64,000 nt of DNA. Origin: Chryseosolibacter indicum (GTDB lineage Bacteria; Bacteroidota; Bacteroidia; Cytophagales; Cyclobacteriaceae). Numbering within the stretch: the stretch's first letter is position 1; each line of letters opens with the position of its first letter. The DNA lies in contig NZ_JAHESD010000002.1 of assembly GCF_018598585.1 (NCBI RefSeq), positions 1 through 64,000 on the forward strand, in the 5' to 3' direction. Positions 1 through 7,418 of this stretch are shown here, piece after piece. The translations under genes were made by a program, and so were the position numbers. Under the pieces are notes generated by a model, which saw nothing but the letters and a program-made list of their open reading frames with translations, ran no database searches and was not told the DNA's origin.

Positions 1-448
1 GCCTTACCTTATGTTTTAGATACTTAAAACCGAAGTTCAAGATCTTATTGTGGTCGTAAGGCAATTCAGGCACATCCTGTATGTTTATCCATTTAACCTC
101 TGAGGCAGTGAAGCCCGGATTTAATTCAAACTGATCTGAGTTCACCAGCGCATAATACGCAAGTGTTATAACGCGCTTATCAGGGTATCGATCCGTGTCA
201 CCAAACGCCCTTAGTTGTTCAAGGTAAATGTCCGATACGCCGGTTAATGATTTAAGAATCCTGGTTGCGGCATCATCAATACTTTCATTATATTGGATCC
301 ACCCACCCGGCAACGCCCATTTTCCCTTACTTATTCCTTCACCATGTTTTACCAATAAAATGTCTAAAATGCCGTCTCTGAAGCCAAAAATCAAACAATC
401 GATGGAGAGTGCATCAATTGTCTCACTTGAAAAGTTATTAGAAAACAT
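1..448 (-). CDS. Nudix-type transcriptional regulator (AraR/NrtR-like), partial, C-terminus beyond window
   Basis: Reading the minus strand from an ATG at 448 gives an open frame to the window edge (149 codons), beginning MFSNNFSSETIDALSIDCLI. It has the Nudix fold signature WALPGGWIQYNESIDDAA at about residues 47-64. In the Nudix box (G-x5-E-x7-REuxEExGu) the REuxEE core is replaced by RILKSL, so the metal-binding glutamates are missing. Family knowledge: Bacteroidota use hydrolysis-dead Nudix domains fused to a C-terminal winged helix (AraR/NrtR type) as sugar-responsive regulators, often divergent from pentose genes. Here it is divergent from xylB-xylA, so a xylose-pathway regulator is the likely role. 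The winged helix would lie outside the window and is not seen. A degenerate hydrolase is the alternative. Confidence 0.85.
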   Translation of the reverse strand, partial: MFSNNFSSETIDALSIDCLIFGFRDGILDILLVKHGEGISKGKWALPGGWIQYNESIDDAATRILKSLTGVSDIYLEQLRAFGDTDRYPDKRVITLAYYALVNSDQFELNPGFTASEVKWINIQDVPELPYDHNKILNFGFKYLKHKVR

Positions 449-499
449 AGGTAGCGGTCTAGCAATAAGTCTTGAAGTTATAAAATATATATAAAAATT

Positions 500-516
500 A
501 TAGTCAAATTGACTAT
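500..516. promoter_or_regulatory. Perfect palindrome, candidate operator of the divergent Nudix-type regulator
   Basis: ATAGTCAA-A-TTGACTAT is a perfect inverted repeat with 8-bp arms and a 1-bp centre. It sits in the 100-bp divergent gap between the regulator and xylB, 33 bp before the xylB ATG. Position and symmetry fit an operator. Binding by the neighbouring regulator is inference. Confidence 0.6.
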
Positions 517-548
517 TTGTAAATATTATTGTCGTAAAATATTAACAT

Positions 549-2045
549 ATGAGCCAACTCCTGCTAGGATTAGACATTGGAAGTTCATCAATTAAAGCTT
601 CTGTTGTTAATGCAGAAACAGGAAAAACAATTGCTTCAGCACAATCTCCAGCTGAAGAATTACCTATGCTAGCCGTTCAGTCCGGCTGGGCAGAGCAAGA
701 TCCCGACCTTTGGTGGGAACATGCCGTAAAGGCGATAAAGCTTTGTCTACAGAAAAATGATGTGAAAGGTGAGGCTATTGCCGCCATTGGCATTTCCTAC
801 CAGATGCACGGGTTAGTGGTGGTAGGAAAAGACCATAAACCACTTCGCCCATCAATTATCTGGTGTGATAGCCGAGCTGTAAGCATTGGCGATAAAGCAT
901 TTAATAAGCTTGGCGCTGATTACTGCCTCCAACACTTTCTTAACTCACCTGGAAACTTCACAGCTTCAAAATTAAGATGGGTTAAAGAAAATGAACCTTC
1001 TGTTTTTGAGGCGATAGACAAGATCATGCTTCCGGGAGACTACATTGCTTTAAGATTATCAGGCGAAATTGTTACCACTGATTCTGGTCTTTCAGAAGGT
1101 ATCTTTTGGGATTACCAGTCAAAGGGTGTCTCTGACGAGCTTTTGAAAGTTTATGAAATTGAAAAGCAGAAGCTCGCCATAATGAAGCCTGTGTTCTCTG
1201 TTCAGGGTGAACTTCGCAAAGAAGTAGCCGCCGAACTTGGTCTTAAAGCAGGAATAAAGATTTCGTATCGCGCGGGTGATCAGCCTAACAATGCTTTCTC
1301 ACTTAACGTTTTAAATCCAGGTGAAACAGCTGCGACTGCAGGTACATCCGGCGTGATTTATTCAGTAACTGATAAGAATGCATATGATCCTAAGTCTAGG
1401 GTAAACACATTTGTTCACGTAAGCAACACACCTACGTCAACAGTTAATGGTGTTCTGCTTTGTATCAACGGCACGGGTATATTAAACAGCTGGCTTCGTA
1501 AAAACTCAAGAGGAGCAGGGGCTCCATTGGAATATGCGCAGATGAACGACCTCGCCAAAGATGCACCTATTGGTTCAGATGGATTAATGGTTCTTCCTTT
1601 CGGGAATGGAGCCGAACGCGTGCTTGAAAATAAAGCCATCAACGCTTCTATCCTTGGTCTTGATTTTAACAGACACAGTCAGGCTCATTTATTACGCGCT
1701 TCTCAGGAAGGTATCGTATTCGCCTTGAGGTACGGTTTTGATGTTCTTCAGTCAATGGGCTTGAAGACAAAGGTGATAAAAGCCGGCCATGCCAACATGT
1801 TCTTAAGTCCTTTATTCCGCGAAGCGTTTGTGAATACAATTGGAGCACCTGTCGAGCTATACAATACTGATGGCGCCACAGGAGCTGCACTGGGGGCAGG
1901 AGTAGGAGCAGGCATCTTCACTTCAATGAAAGATGCATTTAAAGGTCTTGCAATTATCAAGGAAGAAGTTCCTGACAATGGTAAGTCAGAACAATATCAA
2001 AAGGCTTATGAAAGGTGGAAACTACAGCTTAATAAGTTCTTGTAA
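549..2045 (+). CDS. xylB: Xylulokinase
   Basis: This 498-residue FGGY-family sugar kinase phosphorylates D-xylulose to xylulose 5-phosphate with ATP in the cytoplasm. The N-terminal phosphate loop LLGLDIGSSSIKASVV opens the first actin-like domain. The conserved catalytic aspartate falls in YRAGDQPNNAFS (Asp244), followed by the second-domain phosphate motif ATAGTSGVIYS and the C-terminal adenosine motif GATGAALGAGVGAG. Length matches the family. It starts at an ATG just after an AT-rich divergent promoter region containing the 500-516 palindrome, and xylA follows 48 bp downstream on the same strand, so the two probably form an operon. The substrate assignment rests on xylA adjacency, because FGGY kinases are hard to separate by sequence alone. 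Confidence 0.95.
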   Translation: MSQLLLGLDIGSSSIKASVVNAETGKTIASAQSPAEELPMLAVQSGWAEQDPDLWWEHAVKAIKLCLQKNDVKGEAIAAIGISYQMHGLVVVGKDHKPLRPSIIWCDSRAVSIGDKAFNKLGADYCLQHFLNSPGNFTASKLRWVKENEPSVFEAIDKIMLPGDYIALRLSGEIVTTDSGLSEGIFWDYQSKGVSDELLKVYEIEKQKLAIMKPVFSVQGELRKEVAAELGLKAGIKISYRAGDQPNNAFSLNVLNPGETAATAGTSGVIYSVTDKNAYDPKSRVNTFVHVSNTPTSTVNGVLLCINGTGILNSWLRKNSRGAGAPLEYAQMNDLAKDAPIGSDGLMVLPFGNGAERVLENKAINASILGLDFNRHSQAHLLRASQEGIVFALRYGFDVLQSMGLKTKVIKAGHANMFLSPLFREAFVNTIGAPVELYNTDGATGAALGAGVGAGIFTSMKDAFKGLAIIKEEVPDNGKSEQYQKAYERWKLQLNKFL

Positions 2046-2093
2046 ACCTTGTCAATCATAAAGTAAATAAACTACTATCTAATCAATAATCAG

Positions 2094-3422
2094 ATGAAAC
2101 TTACATTAGGAGAAAAGGAGTACTTCAAAGGCATCGGCCAGATTCAATTTGAAGGAAAAAAATCAGACAATCCAATGGCGTTTAAGTACTACGATGCAAA
2201 GCAAAAAGTAGGAAACAAAACCATGGAAGAGCATTTCAAATTTGCAATTGCGTATTGGCATACATTCACGAGTACAGGAGGTGATCCTTTCGGTCCTGGT
2301 ACCAAAAACTTCCCATGGCTTCAAAGCACTGATCCGATGCAATGCGCTTATGATAAAATGGATGCAGCCTTTGAATTCATTACCAAAATTGGTGCTCCAT
2401 ACTACTGTTTCCATGATTTTGATTTGGTAAATGAAGGATCAACATTTAAAGAATCTGAATCACGCCTTCAAAAAATAGTTGACTACGCGAAGAAGAAACA
2501 ACAGGCATCCGGCGTAAAATTACTTTGGGGAACAGCCAACTTATTCTCGCATCCGCGCTACATGAATGGTGCTTCAACTAACCCTGATTTTAACGTGGTA
2601 GCCTACGCTGCAGCGCAGGTTAAGAATGCACTGGACGCAACAATAGCATTAGGTGGCGAGAACTATGTGTTCTGGGGAGGAAGAGAAGGTTATATGACAT
2701 TGCTCAATACGCAGATGAAGCGTGAGCAGGAACACCTGGCTAAATTCCTTCATGCAGCAAAAGATTATGCACGTTCACAAGGATTCAAAGGCACGTTCTT
2801 CATCGAACCTAAGCCTATGGAGCCATCTAAGCATCAATATGATTTTGATTGTGCTACAGTAATTGGTTTCTTAAGACAATTCGATTTGTTGAACGACTTC
2901 AAAATTAACATTGAAGTTAACCACGCTACATTAGCCCACCACACATTCCAGCACGAACTTCAAGTCGCTGCGGACGCAGGTGTGTTAGGAAGCATCGATG
3001 CTAACCGTGGCGACTACCAAAATGGTTGGGATACCGATCAATTCCCTAACAATCTTTATGAGCTTGCAGAAGCTACGCTCATAATTCTAGAGGCAGGTGG
3101 GCTGCAAGGTGGTGGCGTAAACTTCGATGCAAAGACAAGAAGAAACTCAACCGATCTTGAAGATATTTTCTATGCACACATTGGTGGTATGGATTCTTTT
3201 GCAAGAGCCCTTTTAATCGCACAAGCTATCCTTGAGAACGGAGAGTATAGCAAACTTCGCACAGAACGCTATGCAAGCTTCGACAGCGGAAAAGGAAAAG
3301 AATTCGAACAAGGTAAATTAAGCCTGAAAGATTTGTATGACTACGCACAGCAAAACGGCGAGCCTAAGCAAATCAGCGGTAAGCAAGAGTACTACGAAAA
3401 CCTCATCAACAAGTTTATCTAA
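2094..3422 (+). CDS. xylA: Xylose isomerase
   Basis: This 442-residue TIM-barrel enzyme interconverts D-xylose and D-xylulose with two divalent metals. The catalytic motif CFHDFDL (His107, Asp110) is present, as are VFWGGREGY, the metal-binding [33 protein letters not shown] and the C-terminal [19 protein letters not shown]. The length and the long N-terminal segment ([19 protein letters not shown]) place it in the longer class II isomerases. It supplies the substrate of the upstream xylulokinase and ends at a strong intrinsic terminator, so xylB-xylA appears to be a complete two-gene unit. No transporter is attached in this window. Confidence 0.98.
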   Translation: MKLTLGEKEYFKGIGQIQFEGKKSDNPMAFKYYDAKQKVGNKTMEEHFKFAIAYWHTFTSTGGDPFGPGTKNFPWLQSTDPMQCAYDKMDAAFEFITKIGAPYYCFHDFDLVNEGSTFKESESRLQKIVDYAKKKQQASGVKLLWGTANLFSHPRYMNGASTNPDFNVVAYAAAQVKNALDATIALGGENYVFWGGREGYMTLLNTQMKREQEHLAKFLHAAKDYARSQGFKGTFFIEPKPMEPSKHQYDFDCATVIGFLRQFDLLNDFKINIEVNHATLAHHTFQHELQVAADAGVLGSIDANRGDYQNGWDTDQFPNNLYELAEATLIILEAGGLQGGGVNFDAKTRRNSTDLEDIFYAHIGGMDSFARALLIAQAILENGEYSKLRTERYASFDSGKGKEFEQGKLSLKDLYDYAQQNGEPKQISGKQEYYENLINKFI

Positions 3423-3445
3423 TCAATCTTAATTTCTCATTGTAC

Positions 3446-3479
3446 AAAAGCCGTGACTGATGCAGTCACGGCTTTTTTT
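3446..3479 (+). terminator. Intrinsic terminator of xylBA
   Basis: A 13-bp stem (AAAAGCCGTGACT / AGTCACGGCTTTT) with loop GATGC runs into seven T residues, 24 bp after the xylA stop codon. Confidence 0.95.
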
Positions 3480-3979
3480 ATCCCTTGTAGCATCAGGAAT
3501 CCAGTTCAGTCTCCCATCTGGTATCGGAGTGGGTTTAGAGTGGGTTTAGAGAAGCTCTAGAGATGTACAGATGTTCTATAGATTTCTCTCATTGTTCTCC
3601 CATTATTGTATAGATGGCCTTCCATTGCCACTAGATGTTTATTAGTTGTGCATCCTTCCCGTTCGATGATTCTCCTATTAAATACCCGATAGGTCTAGTG
3701 CGAAATGGATGATCGCTCCATAAAATGTACCATTGATGGGACAATCACTAAAACCACTCGGCGCCTACTCAGTGCTTACACTATACATTGCCTTACGTAT
3801 GTGGCTATTAAACTCTTGTCGTTGAGAAGCACTAAAACTCTCGCAAGGCTAGGCATAGGGATGGAATAGTAAGATTTTAGCCCATTCAACCAATATCGCA
3901 ATCGTTTTCATTAAATTTATTCCTTAATTTTTGGCTCAAATATTTTAAAAGCTGATTCAAATCATAATTTTAACGCTCT
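3480..3979. other. 500-bp non-coding gap with a short tandem repeat
   Basis: No credible reading frame was found on either strand. The gap holds two direct copies of an 11-bp unit (GAGTGGGTTTA, 3527-3548) and otherwise looks like unique sequence, richer in G+C than the AT-rich 100 bp just before the next gene. The promoter of the downstream oxidoreductase should lie in its last 100 bp, but no clear TAnnTTTG motif was found. It may be decayed sequence. Confidence 0.5.
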
Positions 3980-5137
3980 ATGAGCAGAAAACTACGCATG
4001 GGTATGATTGGTGGAAGCATGGATGCTTTCATCGGCGCCGTTCATCGCAGGGCCGCAGCACTAGACGGAGAAATCGAACTAGTGTGTGGTGCTTTCAGCA
4101 GTAATCCTGAAAAATCTAAAGCAACCGGCAAAGCACTCTTTATTGATCCCGAAAGAGTATATGGAAGTTTTGATGAAATGATCGAGAAGGAAAAGCTTCT
4201 TCCTGAAGATCAGCGAATGGATTTTGTTTCCATCGTAACTCCTAATCACGTACACTTCGCTCCTGCAAAGGCGGCACTCGAAAATGGCTTTCATGTTATC
4301 ATCGATAAGCCTCTGGCCTTTAGTGTAGCGGAAGCAAAAGCACTTCAGAAAGTAGTTGATAAAACAGGTCTTATCCTGGCACTAACACATACCTACACTG
4401 GCTATCCGCTCGTAAAAGAAGCAAGACAAATGGTGAAGTCAGGCAAGCTGGGAAAAATCAGAAAGGTGTATGTAGAATACCCACAAGGGTGGCTCTCTAC
4501 TTTTGTTGAACGCAGTGGTAACAAGCAGGCAAGCTGGAGAACCGATCCATCCAAATCCGGTGCTGGTGGCGCTATTGGTGATATAGGTACGCATGCTGCC
4601 AACCTTGCCGAATATATCACAGGTTCTAACATCACTGAGATTAATGCGATGTTAAATATTGTTGTGAAAGGCAGAAAGCTTGACGATGACAGTTCGATGC
4701 TCGTGAAATTTGAAAATGGAGCAAGCGGTGTACTGTTAGCAACACAAGTAGCCGCGGGTGAAGAAAATAATCTCAACATAAGAGTATATGGTGAAAAAGG
4801 TGGACTTGAATGGAGACAGGAAGAACCAAATACCTTAGTAGCAAAGTGGCTCGACAAGCCAAAAGAAATTATCAGAACAGGGTCAGGTTATCTTTCTGAT
4901 GTAGCAAAGCTAAATACCAGAACACCATCGGGTCATCCAGAAGGATATCTGGAAGCTTTTGCAAATATCTACCTTGCCTTTGCCAGAGCAGTTCGTGCCT
5001 ATAAACCAGGAAAGCGAATAGACCCTGAGAAATTCGATTTCCCTGATGTAGCCGATGGCGTCCGTGGTATGGCTTTTGTCGATGCAGTAATCAAATCATC
5101 CAACTCGAATAAAAAGTGGACGCAGATTAAAGGATAA
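3980..5137 (+). CDS. Gfo/Idh/MocA family oxidoreductase
   Basis: This 385-residue NAD(P)-dependent sugar oxidoreductase has an N-terminal Rossmann fold (LRMGMIGGSMDAFIGAVHRR), then FVSIVTPNHVHFAPAKAAL and the family lysine motif as IIDKPLAFSV, where EKP is the usual form. A C-terminal dimerisation domain includes GGAIGDIGTHAANLAEYI with the conserved Asp and His. There is no signal peptide, so it should be cytoplasmic. It heads a run with two TIM-barrel isomerase/epimerase-like genes, a cytochrome c and a ThuA/dehydrogenase fusion. That company resembles loci in which sugars or glycosides are oxidised at C3 and then cleaved or epimerised (family knowledge). The actual substrate cannot be read from the sequence. 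Confidence 0.9.
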   Translation: MSRKLRMGMIGGSMDAFIGAVHRRAAALDGEIELVCGAFSSNPEKSKATGKALFIDPERVYGSFDEMIEKEKLLPEDQRMDFVSIVTPNHVHFAPAKAALENGFHVIIDKPLAFSVAEAKALQKVVDKTGLILALTHTYTGYPLVKEARQMVKSGKLGKIRKVYVEYPQGWLSTFVERSGNKQASWRTDPSKSGAGGAIGDIGTHAANLAEYITGSNITEINAMLNIVVKGRKLDDDSSMLVKFENGASGVLLATQVAAGEENNLNIRVYGEKGGLEWRQEEPNTLVAKWLDKPKEIIRTGSGYLSDVAKLNTRTPSGHPEGYLEAFANIYLAFARAVRAYKPGKRIDPEKFDFPDVADGVRGMAFVDAVIKSSNSNKKWTQIKG

Positions 5138-5144
5138 AATAGAA

Positions 5145-5175
5145 AGTCATTAGTTAATTGTCATTGGTCAATGGT
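5145..5175. repeat. Degenerate 7-bp repeat array, inverted relative to the array at 5602
   Basis: Four consecutive heptamers read AGTCATT, AGTTAAT, TGTCATT, GGTCAAT. Their reverse complements (AATGACT, ATTAACT, AATGACA, ATTGACC) are variants of the ATTGACT unit repeated perfectly on the other side of the four-helix-bundle gene. The two arrays therefore form imperfect terminal inverted repeats about 430 bp apart. Confidence 0.65.
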
Positions 5176-5193
5176 AATGCAAACTAATAGTTT

Positions 5194-5592
5194 ATGAATC
5201 TGGATGATCTAAAGGTTTACAATTTGGCAATGGAGGTAGGAGAAAGGGTTTGGATTATTGTTGATAGGTGGACAAATTTTCAAAAAGATACTATTGGAAA
5301 ACAATTTGTTCGAGCTACTGACTCAATTGCAGCAAATTTAAGCGAGGGCTTTGGAAGATATCATTACAAAGAAGCAAAGAACTTTGGTTATTACTCGAGG
5401 GGTTCTCTTTACGAAACGAAAACATGGTTGACCAAGGCATATAAAAGAAACCTTGTATCTAATGAAGATTATAATAGCCTTGCTGATTCTTTAAACGTGA
5501 TAGTGAAAATGTTAAATAGCTATATAAAATCCATTGGAGATGTAAACGAGCCAGAAATAAAATATGGTGAGAAATTACCTTCTGAATTATAA
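5194..5592 (+). CDS. Four-helix-bundle protein (S23 / 23S rRNA intervening-sequence protein family)
   Basis: This 132-residue, mostly helical protein carries the family motif RATDSIAANLSEGFGR at about residues 40-55 and YYSRGSLYETKTWL further on. Relatives are encoded inside 23S rRNA intervening sequences or as scattered single genes in Bacteroidota, and they resemble the Avd accessory protein of diversity-generating retroelements; no reverse transcriptase is present here. The gene interrupts an otherwise tightly packed sugar-oxidation run and is flanked on both sides by heptamer arrays in inverted orientation, which suggests it moved in as a unit. Its function is unknown; nucleic-acid binding is a reasonable guess from the family. 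It has no signal peptide or membrane segment. Confidence 0.88.
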   Translation: MNLDDLKVYNLAMEVGERVWIIVDRWTNFQKDTIGKQFVRATDSIAANLSEGFGRYHYKEAKNFGYYSRGSLYETKTWLTKAYKRNLVSNEDYNSLADSLNVIVKMLNSYIKSIGDVNEPEIKYGEKLPSEL

Positions 5593-5601
5593 AAAATACT
5601 A

Positions 5602-5640
5602 ATTGACTATTGACTATTGACTATTGACTATTGACTATTA
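5602..5640. repeat. Perfect tandem array of the heptamer ATTGACT (5 copies)
   Basis: Five exact head-to-tail copies of ATTGACT (5602-5636) plus a partial ATTA begin 10 bp after the stop of the four-helix-bundle gene. The unit is the reverse complement of the degenerate heptamers before that gene (5145-5175). The same ATTGACTAT core is one arm of the palindrome at 500-516. Confidence 0.9.
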
Positions 5641-5666
5641 TTACCTCAACTACTTAACCAAAAGAG

Positions 5667-6722
5667 ATGAAGACAATTAAAGGTCCGGCAATATTTCTTG
5701 CGCAGTTCATGGGCGATGAAGCACCGTTTGATAATATTAAAACAATAGCAAAGTGGGCAGCTTCATTGGGCTATGTAGGAGTACAAATTCCTACATGGGA
5801 TAGCCGTTGTATAGATTTGGCTAAAGCTGCCGAAAGCAAAGATTACTGTGATGAATGGAAGGGAACGTTAGAATCATGTGGCGTACAGGTAACAGAGCTT
5901 TCAACGCACTTACAAGGACAGTTAGTGGCTGTTCACCCCGCGTACAACGAATTGTTCGACGGCTTTGCACCTCCGGAATTAAGAGGAAATTATAAGGACC
6001 GGCAAACCTGGGCGGTAGAGCAATTAAAAAATGCCGCCAAGGCAAGTCGAAATTTAGGTTTAAATGCCGTTGCTACGTTTTCTGGCGCGCTGATGTGGCA
6101 TACTGTATACCCTTGGCCACAACGTCCTCTTGGCCTTGTTGAAGATGGTTTTAAAGAACTGGCAAAGCGCTGGGTGCCTATTCTTAATGCTTTTGATAAG
6201 GCAGGAGTAGACCTTTGTTATGAGATTCACCCTGGTGAAGATTTGCATGATGGTATTACCTTTGAACGTTTCTGGGAGGCAACAGAGAAGCATACGCGTT
6301 GTAATCTTCTTTACGATCCAAGCCACTTTGTATTACAGCAACTTGATTATCTGCAATACATAGACTTCTATCACACCTTTATCAAAATGTTCCATGTTAA
6401 GGATGCAGAATTTAATCCTTCAGGAAAAGTTGGTGTATATGGCGGATACCAGGATTGGATCAACAGAGCCGGAAGATTCCGTTCGTTAGGCGACGGCCAG
6501 GTAGATTTTAAATCCATCTTCTCTAAACTTACCCAATATGGTTTTGATGGATGGGCCGTTCTTGAATGGGAATGTTGCATGAAGCACCCAGAACAAGGCG
6601 CGGCTGAAGGCGTTAAGTTTATTAAGGATCATATTATCCGTGTGACTGAAAAAGCATTTGACGATTTTGCCGGCGGCGAGCGTGATCAAAAGTTTAACAA
6701 GAAAGTATTAGGAGTAAATTAA
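5667..6722 (+). CDS. Sugar phosphate isomerase/epimerase-like TIM-barrel protein
   Basis: This 351-residue protein belongs to the xylose-isomerase-like TIM-barrel (AP endonuclease 2) superfamily. Probable divalent-metal ligands are spread over the usual strands: Glu in LCYEIHPGED, Asp and His in LLYDPSHFVLQQLD, His and Asp in MFHVKDAEF, and Glu in AVLEWECCMKHP. There is no signal peptide, so it is likely cytoplasmic and could act on the product of the Gfo/Idh/MocA enzyme upstream, as an epimerase, isomerase or keto-sugar lyase/hydrolase. It is separated from that enzyme only by the four-helix-bundle insertion, and a cytochrome gene follows 13 bp downstream. The exact reaction is not determinable. 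Confidence 0.85.
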   Translation: MKTIKGPAIFLAQFMGDEAPFDNIKTIAKWAASLGYVGVQIPTWDSRCIDLAKAAESKDYCDEWKGTLESCGVQVTELSTHLQGQLVAVHPAYNELFDGFAPPELRGNYKDRQTWAVEQLKNAAKASRNLGLNAVATFSGALMWHTVYPWPQRPLGLVEDGFKELAKRWVPILNAFDKAGVDLCYEIHPGEDLHDGITFERFWEATEKHTRCNLLYDPSHFVLQQLDYLQYIDFYHTFIKMFHVKDAEFNPSGKVGVYGGYQDWINRAGRFRSLGDGQVDFKSIFSKLTQYGFDGWAVLEWECCMKHPEQGAAEGVKFIKDHIIRVTEKAFDDFAGGERDQKFNKKVLGVN

Positions 6723-6735
6723 ATATAACAATTCA

Positions 6736-7176
6736 ATGAAAAAGTTTTTTATACTGATTGTACTGGTAGGGTTTTCAACCTGGACATTAACCTCTTGTGG
6801 TGGAGGTGGAAAAAAGGAAGAAGGTAAGACAGAAGAAGGCGCAGGAGATGAATATAGTGATTATGAAACCGCTGAACCTAAAAAAGAATCAGCAGAAGAT
6901 CTGATAAAGCAAGGTCAGGCGCTGGTAGATCAGAGCGATTGTAAAACATGTCACCATGCCACAAACAAAATTGTAGGCCCTGCGCATGCAGAAGTTGCAA
7001 AGAAATATGAGTTTACCCCGGCAAATGTATCGATGCTTGCGGGTAAAATTATCCAGGGAGGAAGTGGTAACTGGGGCGATATTCCAATGACACCACACCC
7101 TGATATCAGCAAGGCTGACGCAGAAAAAATGGCGATGTATGTGCTATCTCTTGATGGAGAAAAACCGAAGCAGTAA
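6736..7176 (+). CDS. Lipoprotein c-type cytochrome
   Basis: This 146-residue protein starts with a lipoprotein signal ending in LTSCGGGG (lipidated Cys21), then an acidic Glu/Lys-rich linker to about residue 55, and one class I cytochrome c domain. The haem site is CKTCH at residues 69-73, and the likely distal methionine is in NWGDIPMTPHP. It should be membrane-anchored facing the periplasm and carry electrons from a periplasmic dehydrogenase. The domain is clearly paralogous to the one inside the large fusion protein that follows: both have SDCK(T/S)CH, AKK(Y), GGSG-(N/V)-WG and a Met before HP. It is 13 bp from the preceding isomerase gene, so co-transcription is likely. Confidence 0.92.
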   Translation: MKKFFILIVLVGFSTWTLTSCGGGGKKEEGKTEEGAGDEYSDYETAEPKKESAEDLIKQGQALVDQSDCKTCHHATNKIVGPAHAEVAKKYEFTPANVSMLAGKIIQGGSGNWGDIPMTPHPDISKADAEKMAMYVLSLDGEKPKQ

Positions 7177-7320
7177 TAAAATTGCTTTGAGGTAATAACC
7201 GGTAAAGTATTGATAACTGATTTAACTACTAAATCTAAACAATAGAATTAAAGCTAAGTCAGGTAAATTATGTCAGCGGTTGTCATAAGAAGCATAGTGT
7301 CTTTCAAACACATTGGCATG

Positions 7321-7337
7321 GATGTAACGCTTACATC
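7321..7337. promoter_or_regulatory. Palindrome upstream of the ThuA fusion gene, candidate operator
   Basis: GATGTAA-CGC-TTACATC is a perfect inverted repeat with 7-bp arms and a 3-bp spacer, about 80 bp before the 7419 start, in the only sizeable gap of this locus. No regulator gene lies beside it, so its partner is unknown. Confidence 0.4.
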
Positions 7338-7372
7338 TACAATTCATACTCAATACCATCATTCATTTTTAG

Positions 7373-7405
7373 AAAATCCGGAGGTTAAGTCTTTCGGATT
7401 TTTTA
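7373..7405 (+). terminator. Hairpin with T-run between the cytochrome gene and the ThuA fusion
   Basis: An 8-bp stem (AAAATCCG / CGGATTTT) with a 14-nt loop is followed by further T residues, ending 14 bp before the ATG at 7419. It could terminate the upstream unit. Because it sits in the leader of the next gene, attenuation is also possible. Confidence 0.6.
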
Positions 7406-7418
7406 ATTTACAGCTATT

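Noticed and set aside
228..494. 88-residue plus-strand frame
   Set aside because: It is antisense to the Nudix-type regulator, which has clear family motifs on the minus strand.
4402..4857. 151-residue antisense frame
   Set aside because: It mirrors the Gfo/Idh/MocA gene, whose motifs are intact.
5194..5592. Diversity-generating retroelement (Avd protein)
   Set aside because: The fold family is similar, but no reverse transcriptase or template/variable repeat pair was seen nearby.
5145..5640. Heptamer arrays as a CRISPR array
   Set aside because: The units are only 7 bp and adjoin without spacers.
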